DNA of 64,000 nt, taken from an uncultured bacterium. Lineage in GTDB: Bacteria > Bacillota > Clostridia > Oscillospirales > Oscillospiraceae. Below are positions 58,804-64,000 of the stretch, one piece after another. A model generated the notes under the pieces. That model did not search any database, was not told the DNA's origin, and saw only the letters and a program-made list of their open reading frames with translations. Location: contig CANDCH010000001.1 of the NCBI GenBank assembly GCA_947383145.1, forward strand, positions 310,001 through 374,000. The letters are read 5' to 3'. A program made the translations under genes and the position numbers. Position 1 is the first letter of the stretch; every line of letters starts with the position of its first letter.

Positions 58804-60063
58804 ATGAAAGAGTTATACGTGGTCAGCTGCTGCCGCACCGCCGTGGGCTCCTTTGGCGGAAGCCTGAAGGACACCCCCGCCACCGACCTGGGCGCCGTCG
58901 TGGTGAAGGAGGCCCTGAACCGGGCCAACGTGAAGCCCGAGCAGGTGGACGAGGTCATGTTCGGCTGCATCCTGACCGCCGCCCAGGGCCAGAACCCCGC
59001 CCGCCAGGTGGCCATCAAGGCCGGCGTGCCCTTCAACGTCCCCGCCTACACCGTGGGCATGGTGTGCGGCTCCGGCATGAAGTCCGTCATCGAGGCCGCC
59101 CGGGCCATCCGCTCCGGCGACGCGGAGATCGTGGTGTGCGGCGGCACCGAGAACATGAGCGCGGCCCCCTTCGCCTCCATGGACGCCCGCTGGGGCGCCC
59201 GCATGGGCGACAAAAAGCTGGTGGACACCATGATCAAGGACGGCCTGTGGGACGCCTACAACAACTACCACATGGGCACCACCGCCGAGAACATCTGCGA
59301 CATCTGGGGCATCACCCGCGAGGAGCTGGACGCCTTCGCCGCCTCCTCCCAGCAGAAGACCGAGGCCGCCCAGAAGGCCGGCCGTTTCGACGATGAGATC
59401 GTCCCCGTGATGGTCAAGAAGAAGAAGGAACTGGTGGAGTTCAAGGTGGACGAGTTCCCCAAGGCCGGCGTCACCGCCGAGGGCATCGCCAAGCTGCGCG
59501 GCGCGTTCCCCGTGGGCCCCGAGGGGGTTGAGGACGAGGTCGTTCACACCTTCGAGGTGACCAAGGTCCATGAGGCCGACACCAAGAAGCACGTCCAGCG
59601 GGTCACCGCCGCCAACGCCTCCGGCATCAACGACGGCGCGGCCGCCATCGTGCTGGCCTCCGGCGAGGCGGTGGAGAAGTACGGCCTGAAGCCCATGGCC
59701 AAGCTGGTGAGCTGGGGCCACGGCGGCGTGGACCCCAAGATCATGGGCGTGGGCCCGGTGCCCGCCTCCCGGGACGCCATGGCCAAGGCCGGCCTGACCA
59801 TCCAGGATATGGACCTGGTGGAGGCCAACGAGGCCTTTGCCGCCCAGTCCATCGCCGTGGCCCGGGAGCTGGACTTCGACATGAGCAAGGTCAACGTCAA
59901 CGGCGGCGCCATCTCCATCGGCCACCCCGTGGGCGCCTCCGGCGCCCGGATCATCGTCACCCTGCTCCACGAGATGGAGAAGCGGCCCGAGGCCAAGAAG
60001 GGCCTGGCCACCCTGTGCATCGGCGGCGGCATGGGCGTCGCCACCATCTTCGAGAAGTGCTGA
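58804..60063 (+). CDS. thl: Acetyl-CoA C-acetyltransferase (thiolase) with an internal insert
   Basis: 419 residues, about 25 longer than typical thiolases. Active Cys88 in VCGSGMKS, the HPVGASGA histidine and C-terminal LCIGGGMG are intact. An extra stretch around residues 237-265 separates AF and VTAANASGINDG, where standard enzymes go directly from AFKKDG to TVTA. It condenses two acetyl-CoA to acetoacetyl-CoA, the first step towards butyrate. ATG after GGAGG. Operon with the CoA-transferase (15 bases later). Confidence 0.96.
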   Translation: MKELYVVSCCRTAVGSFGGSLKDTPATDLGAVVVKEALNRANVKPEQVDEVMFGCILTAAQGQNPARQVAIKAGVPFNVPAYTVGMVCGSGMKSVIEAARAIRSGDAEIVVCGGTENMSAAPFASMDARWGARMGDKKLVDTMIKDGLWDAYNNYHMGTTAENICDIWGITREELDAFAASSQQKTEAAQKAGRFDDEIVPVMVKKKKELVEFKVDEFPKAGVTAEGIAKLRGAFPVGPEGVEDEVVHTFEVTKVHEADTKKHVQRVTAANASGINDGAAAIVLASGEAVEKYGLKPMAKLVSWGHGGVDPKIMGVGPVPASRDAMAKAGLTIQDMDLVEANEAFAAQSIAVARELDFDMSKVNVNGGAISIGHPVGASGARIIVTLLHEMEKRPEAKKGLATLCIGGGMGVATIFEKC

Positions 60064-60078
60064 TTTTCGGGGTCTGAT

Positions 60079-61419
60079 ATGGATTACCAGGCGCTTTACA
60101 AAGAGAAGCTCACCACCGCCGAAGAGGCGGTGAAGGCAGTCAAATCCGGCGACTGGGTGGACTACACCTGGTGCACCAACCACCCCGTGGCGCTGGACCG
60201 CGCCCTGGCCGCCCGCAAGGACGAGCTGTTTGACGTGAAGGTTCGGGGCGGCGTCACCATGTGGATGCCCGAGATCGCCAAGGCGGACGACGCCGGGGAC
60301 CACTTCACCTGGAACTCCTGGCACTGCTCCGGGGTGGACCGCAGGATCATCTCCAAGGGCATGGGCTATTTCTCCCCCATCCGCTACTCCGAGCTCCCCC
60401 GCTTCTACCGGGAGAACATCGACGTGGACGTGGTGATGGTGCAGACCACCCCCATGGACGCCCACGGCAACTTCAGCTTCGCCCTGGCGTGCTCCCACCT
60501 GAAGGACATGATGGACAAGGCCAAAACCATCATCGTGGAGGTCAACCAGAACATGCCCTGGGTGTACGGCCTCACCGGCAGCGAGATCAACATCAGGGAC
60601 GTGGATTTCGTGGTGGAGGGGGACAATCCCCCCGTGGCCCAGCTGGGCGGGGGCGGCGAGCCCTCGGACGTGGACAAGGCGGTGGCCAACCTGATCGTGC
60701 CCCAAATTCCCAACGGGGCCTGCCTCCAGCTGGGAATCGGCGGCATGCCCAACGCGGTGGGCTCCATGATCGCCCAATCCGACCTGACGGACCTGGGCGT
60801 TCACACCGAGATGTATGTGGACGGCTTTGTGGACATCGCCCTGGCGGGCAAGATCACCGGGCGGCGGAAGAACCTGGACAAGGGCCGCCAGGTGTACGCC
60901 TTCGCGGCGGGCACCCAGAAGCTGTACGACTACGTGGACCGCAACCCGGACGTGATGGCGGCTCCCGTGGACTACACCAACGACGTGCGGGTGCTGGCCC
61001 AGCTGGACAACTTCATCAGCATCAACAACGCCATCGACCTGGACCTGTTCGGGCAGGTCAACGCGGAGTCGGCGGGCCTGAAGCACATCTCCGGCACCGG
61101 CGGGCAGCTGGATTTCGTCATGGGCGCGTACCTGTCCCGCGGCGGCAAGAGCTTCATCTGCCTGTCCTCCACCGTCGCCGGCAAGGACGGCACGGTGAAG
61201 AGCCGCATCGTGCCCACCCTGGCCCAGGGCTCCATCGCCACCGACCCCCGGTCCTGCGTGCAGTACCTGGTCACCGAGTACGGCATGGTGAACCTGAAGG
61301 GCCTGTCCACCTGGGAGCGGGCGGAGGGCATCATCGGCATCGCCCACCCGGACTTCCGGGAGGAGCTCATCGCCAGCGCGGAAAAAATGGGCATCTGGCG
61401 CAGGAGCAGCAAGCGCTGA
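60079..61419 (+). CDS. but: Butyryl-CoA:acetate CoA-transferase
   Basis: 446 residues. Family I CoA-transferase: Glu244 in [10 protein letters not shown] is the likely catalytic residue, with [21 protein letters not shown] and [17 protein letters not shown]. The pattern is closest to the But enzyme of gut butyrate producers ([18 protein letters not shown]), although 4-hydroxybutyrate CoA-transferases are related. It turns butyryl-CoA and acetate into butyrate and acetyl-CoA. Co-transcribed with the thiolase; other butyrate genes (hbd, crt, bcd) are outside the window. Confidence 0.88.
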   Translation: MDYQALYKEKLTTAEEAVKAVKSGDWVDYTWCTNHPVALDRALAARKDELFDVKVRGGVTMWMPEIAKADDAGDHFTWNSWHCSGVDRRIISKGMGYFSPIRYSELPRFYRENIDVDVVMVQTTPMDAHGNFSFALACSHLKDMMDKAKTIIVEVNQNMPWVYGLTGSEINIRDVDFVVEGDNPPVAQLGGGGEPSDVDKAVANLIVPQIPNGACLQLGIGGMPNAVGSMIAQSDLTDLGVHTEMYVDGFVDIALAGKITGRRKNLDKGRQVYAFAAGTQKLYDYVDRNPDVMAAPVDYTNDVRVLAQLDNFISINNAIDLDLFGQVNAESAGLKHISGTGGQLDFVMGAYLSRGGKSFICLSSTVAGKDGTVKSRIVPTLAQGSIATDPRSCVQYLVTEYGMVNLKGLSTWERAEGIIGIAHPDFREELIASAEKMGIWRRSSKR

Positions 61420-61443
61420 GCCTCTACATACCTGGCACAACAA

Positions 61444-61481
61444 AAGGCCCCGCACGGCGCAAACCGTGCGGGGCCTTCTTT
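61444..61481. terminator. Bidirectional terminator
   Basis: AAGGCCCCGCACGG-CGCAAA-CCGTGCGGGGCCTT with T-rich tails on both strands. It serves both the CoA-transferase and the AraC gene. Confidence 0.88.
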
Positions 61482-62323
61482 CAGCCATTCGCCTTGACCA
61501 CGGGAATCCACACCTCGAACCGGGTGCACTCCGGGTTGAGGTAGACCTCCACATCCGGCCCCTCGGCGTACTCATAGCCGGAGGTGGGCAGCCACTCCGT
61601 CACCACCCGCCGTTCCAGCGCCTGGACGGCGGCCGCGCCGCCGTCTCCCTCTCCGGGAAACACCGCCCAGGTGAAGGCGGGAACCGTATACTCCTCCAAT
61701 CCCTCCCCCGCCGGGGCGGAGGAGGCCGCAGCGATATAATACCGGGAGCCGTCCTCCCCGCCGCACACCCCCAGCAGGCCCCTGGGCTCGCCGTCCATCA
61801 AGGCGGCCAGCCGGGGGATGGTGCCGTCCGCCGCCGCCCGGCCCCACAGCTGGGGCACGCATTGGAAGTTCTCCTCCAGGTCCCTTTTCAGGGGGGCGGA
61901 CACCCCCACAATGCGGAACGCGTCCCTTTTTTCGATCCGGTATTCCATTTCTTCCACTCCTTGTACAATGATAGCGAAGCGCAGCGGCGGATGGCTCTTG
62001 AGCACCGCCCCCGGCGCCTTTGCCCCCGAGGGGGGCAGGCCGTGCACCGCCTGAAACGCCCGGTTGAAGGCGGTGGGAGAGCTGTAGCCGTATTTCAGGG
62101 CCACGTCCACAATTTTCTCCCCGCTCTGCAGGTCCGCCGCCGCCCGGGACATCTTCCGGCGGCGGACGTACTCCGACAGCGGCACCCCGGCCAGCAGGGT
62201 GAACATCCGCTGGAAGTGGTAGGGGGAACAGCAGGCGGTTTTCGCCGCCGCCCCCAGGTCCGGGGCCTCCAGATGCTCCTCCAGGTATTCCACGGCCCGG
62301 TTGAACCGATTGATCCATTCCAT
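61481..62323 (-). CDS. AraC-family regulator with GyrI-like ligand domain
   Basis: 280 residues. Two helix-turn-helices at the N-terminus (LGAAAKTACCSPYHFQRMF and VALKYGYSSPTAFNRAFQAVHG, the latter quoted as VALKYGYSS and PTAFNRAFQAVHG), then a GyrI/effector-binding domain to the end. This is the SoxS/Rob-like layout that responds to drug-like ligands. Start at 62321-62323 after AAAAGGAGCGAGG. A TATACT -10 box lies about 30 bases upstream. Confidence 0.9.
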   Translation of the reverse strand: MEWINRFNRAVEYLEEHLEAPDLGAAAKTACCSPYHFQRMFTLLAGVPLSEYVRRRKMSRAAADLQSGEKIVDVALKYGYSSPTAFNRAFQAVHGLPPSGAKAPGAVLKSHPPLRFAIIVQGVEEMEYRIEKRDAFRIVGVSAPLKRDLEENFQCVPQLWGRAAADGTIPRLAALMDGEPRGLLGVCGGEDGSRYYIAAASSAPAGEGLEEYTVPAFTWAVFPGEGDGGAAAVQALERRVVTEWLPTSGYEYAEGPDVEVYLNPECTRFEVWIPVVKANG

Positions 62324-62419
62324 ATGCCTCGCTCCTTTTTCGTTAGCTAACTTGGGTATAGTATACTCCAAACCCTTCGGTTTTGTCCTCTCTTTTTCAG
62401 AACAAAAATAGAGAGGGCA

Positions 62420-62512
62420 GGGCCCTGCCGGGGGCGGTGCGTTCTCTCATGTGAGAGAACGCACCCAAAGAGAACATTTAGGGGGCAATCCGCCGGTTCG
62501 GCTTCGGCGCTT
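62420..62512 (+). repeat. Variable palindrome element, copy E
   Basis: Flank CTGCCGGGGGCGG, palindrome GTGCGTTCTCTCA-TG-TGAGAGAACGCAC (62437-62464), then CCCAAAGAGAACATTTAGGGGGCAATCCGCCGG-type sequence shared with copy A for about 45 bases before it diverges. It is a partly truncated copy of the composite element. Confidence 0.75.
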
Positions 62513-62516
62513 TTGT

Positions 62517-62541
62517 TGAAACCAACCGGGCCCTTTTCGTG
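62517..62541 (+). promoter_or_regulatory. ECF-type promoter of the sigma factor gene
   Basis: TGAAAC, 15 bases, CGTG: resembles the sigma-W-like pattern TGAAAC-N16-CGTA, so the sigma factor may activate itself. Confidence 0.45.
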
Positions 62542-62590
62542 TTATGATAGATGAAAAGCGTTTTTCAAGTTTGCCATGAAAGAGGGTGGT

Positions 62591-63160
62591 ATGGTGAAAG
62601 AGGAACAATTGGTGAAGGCCCTGCGCCGGGGAGAGCTGTCCGCCCTGGAGGCGCTGATGGACCGCTACACGCCCTATGTGTCCTCGGTAATCTCCCGGAT
62701 TCTGCGGGGACGGGGGGCGGACGCGGAGGAGTTGACCGCCGACGTATTCCTGGCCGCCTGGGACAACCGGGACAAGCTGCGCCCCGGCGGGGTCAAGGGC
62801 TGGCTGGGGGCGGTGGCCCGGAACAAGGCGTTCAACCTGCTCCGGGCGGCCCGGGAGCATCTGCCCCTGGAGGAGGACGCGCTGCTTTTGGAGGCGGACG
62901 GCCCCGACCGGGAGCTGGACAAAAAAGAGACGGCCCGCATCGTCAACAGGGCCCTCTCCCGGCTGGACCGCCCCCAGCGGGAGCTGTTCGTCCGGCACTA
63001 CTACTACGGCCAGACCGTCCAGGAGGCGGCGCTGGCCATGGGGCTGAACCTGTCCACCGCCAAGACCTGGCTGCGCCGGGGGCGGGAGGAGCTGAAAACA
63101 ATCTTGGAAAAGGAGGGCTACGGACATGAAGCGGCTGGAGATTTCCAGGCTCATGGATGA
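62591..63160 (+). CDS. ECF sigma factor
   Basis: 189 residues. Region 2 (ALMDRYTPYVSSVISRILRGRGADAEELTADVFLAAW quoted as ALMDRYTPYVSSVI and ADAEELTADVFLAAW) and region 4 (LPAPQR-like LDRPQRELFVRHYYYG, LNLSTAKTWLRRGREEL) are both clear. The start at 62591 has GAGGGTGG upstream. It overlaps the next gene by 35 bases, the usual sigma/anti-sigma arrangement. Confidence 0.93.
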   Translation: MVKEEQLVKALRRGELSALEALMDRYTPYVSSVISRILRGRGADAEELTADVFLAAWDNRDKLRPGGVKGWLGAVARNKAFNLLRAAREHLPLEEDALLLEADGPDRELDKKETARIVNRALSRLDRPQRELFVRHYYYGQTVQEAALAMGLNLSTAKTWLRRGREELKTILEKEGYGHEAAGDFQAHG

Positions 63161-63875
63161 GTACACGGACACGGAGTTTTTCCCCGAGGGGGGGAGCGCC
63201 GCCAATCCCCAGGCGGTGAGGGGCTGGGTTTTGGCCAACGCCAAGGCCCCGGCGGCGAAAAAACGGGCGCCCGGGAGAAAAAAGCTGCTGCTGGCGGCGG
63301 CGCTGGCGGCGGTGATGGTGGCGCTGGCGGGGGCGGGGCTGCCCTCCGTGATTTACCGGCTGGCCGCGGGCGGCACGCTGGAATTTATGGAGGACGCCGA
63401 GAGCCGGACGGTTACCTACCGCCAGGGGAACCCCCCCATCGCGCTGGAGGACGGGCGGCTGTACTTCGTGCTGGACGGACAGCACACCGACCTCACCGGC
63501 CAGATCAGCGAGGACACGCCCTATCTCTATGACGCCGGCGACCCGGAGCAGGACCTGGTCTGCTATCTGATTCTGGGCGGCACGCCGGACAATTACGGCT
63601 GGATGGAGTGGACCTCCGTCCCCGACCCCTTCACCCCCAGCGAGTCCATCCGCCTGTCGGACGGAAGCGGACGGCTGTGCAGCTATGATTACACCTACAC
63701 CATCCACGGCGGGAGCGAGAACCAGGAGTCCTACACCTCCGGCGGAACTGGAGTCGGGACCGTCGCCTGGGAGGCCGGCCGGTTCCGCCCCTGGCTGCTG
63801 GCCGGACTGGAGGAGCTGGGCATTCCCTATGAAATCGTCCCGCCTGAAAAAATCACTACCTTTTCCAGCCCATAG
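63126..63875 (+). CDS. Putative anti-sigma factor, single-pass membrane protein
   Basis: 249 residues. A cytoplasmic N-terminus of about 55 residues (basic end KKRAPGRKK), one membrane helix (about 53-75: LLLAAALAAVMVALAGAGL), and an extracytoplasmic beta-rich domain (DGRLYFVLDGQHTDLTGQIS, YDAGDPEQDLVCYLIL). The overlap with the sigma gene supports anti-sigma function by context; I see no zinc-binding HxxxCxxC motif. Ends at a terminator. Confidence 0.7.
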   Translation: MKRLEISRLMDEYTDTEFFPEGGSAANPQAVRGWVLANAKAPAAKKRAPGRKKLLLAAALAAVMVALAGAGLPSVIYRLAAGGTLEFMEDAESRTVTYRQGNPPIALEDGRLYFVLDGQHTDLTGQISEDTPYLYDAGDPEQDLVCYLILGGTPDNYGWMEWTSVPDPFTPSESIRLSDGSGRLCSYDYTYTIHGGSENQESYTSGGTGVGTVAWEAGRFRPWLLAGLEELGIPYEIVPPEKITTFSSP

Positions 63876-63882
63876 ATGATAT

Positions 63883-63910
63883 AATGGACTCCCCCGCCGG
63901 GGAGTCCATT
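63883..63910 (+). terminator. Terminator of the sigma/anti-sigma operon
   Basis: AATGGACTCCCC-CGCC-GGGGAGTCCATT followed by TGCGTTTT. The remaining bases to 64000 hold nothing I can assign. Confidence 0.85.
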
Positions 63911-64000
63911 TGCGTTTTGCGGGAGACGCCCCGGCGGTGCACCCCGGAGGCGCAGCACCGTGGGCCGCAGTCGTCTCCAGTGTTTGGACACCGGCGGCAG

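Overview
This 64 kb window is very GC-rich and densely coded, and its genes point to a high-GC Gram-positive anaerobe of the class Clostridia, most likely an Oscillospiraceae-type butyrate producer (the Flavonifractor / Lawsonibacter / Intestinimonas neighbourhood). That placement is inference. It rests on a T-box-controlled ileS, an L27 carrying the cleavable N-terminal extension together with its protease Prp, SepF and DivIVA, HemZ, ThiT, MurT/GatD, the bifurcating transhydrogenase NfnAB, and a thiolase paired with a butyryl-CoA:acetate CoA-transferase. I saw no rRNA, tRNA, CRISPR array, transposase or phage gene. A perfect 16-bp parS site at 5187-5202 suggests the window lies in the origin-proximal part of the chromosome.

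Layout. 1-3523 (minus): an isoleucine T-box leads a zinc-ribbon protein, ileS and the start of a PfkB sugar kinase. 3730-5202: prmA sits between two inverted copies of a structured element, followed by a 20-bp perfect hairpin and parS. 5215-14649 (minus): an XRE regulator pair, then a long run of gatD, murT, a GyrI-like protein, an AAC(6')-like acetyltransferase, mnmG, a phosphoesterase, a DEAD-box helicase and a shikimate-kinase-like gene. 14735-15609: a PilZ gene. 15634-21701 (plus): miaA with a duplicated start region, hfq, then an HlyD-like adaptor, yggS, sepF and divIVA, and two small exported or membrane proteins. 21728-25260: gap, divergent from a CLC channel and a GNAT protein. 25261-30941: a small XRE/RHH pair, obgE and companions, and rplU-prp-rpmA. 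30949-36274 (minus): hemZ, an MBL hydrolase, rluD, lspA, a HAD phosphatase, tmrB and a Sel1 protein. 36304-41450 (minus): a GNAT remnant, nfnAB and an M23 peptidase. 41661-44211: TPP riboswitch-thiT-HAD, an HD hydrolase and a 45-residue protein. 44274-47687 (minus): a GntR-controlled ABC transporter. 47736-55457 (plus): an HD protein, prs, pth, mfd and a foldase-like lipoprotein. 55498-58456: a yybP-ykoY-type Mn2+ riboswitch and a P-type ATPase. 58687-61481: thiolase and CoA-transferase. 61481-63910: an AraC regulator and an ECF sigma/anti-sigma pair.

Most genes are housekeeping (translation, tRNA modification, division, cell wall, repair). The metabolic theme is fermentation redox balance: GAPDH, NfnAB, thiolase and But. 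The gap and nfn promoters both carry Rex-like half-sites.

The least explained signal is in the intergenic regions. At least two families of structured repeats are dispersed here. One has five copies of a variable palindrome with constant flanks; two of these copies are full-length, inverted around prmA, and show a compensatory base-pair change. The other has a CAAAACCC-hairpin-GGGTTTTG core; it is tandemly duplicated after hfq and after mfd and sits just behind a stop codon at several loci. A further short repeat lies inside the putative Mn2+ riboswitch. These are the best candidates for something undescribed.
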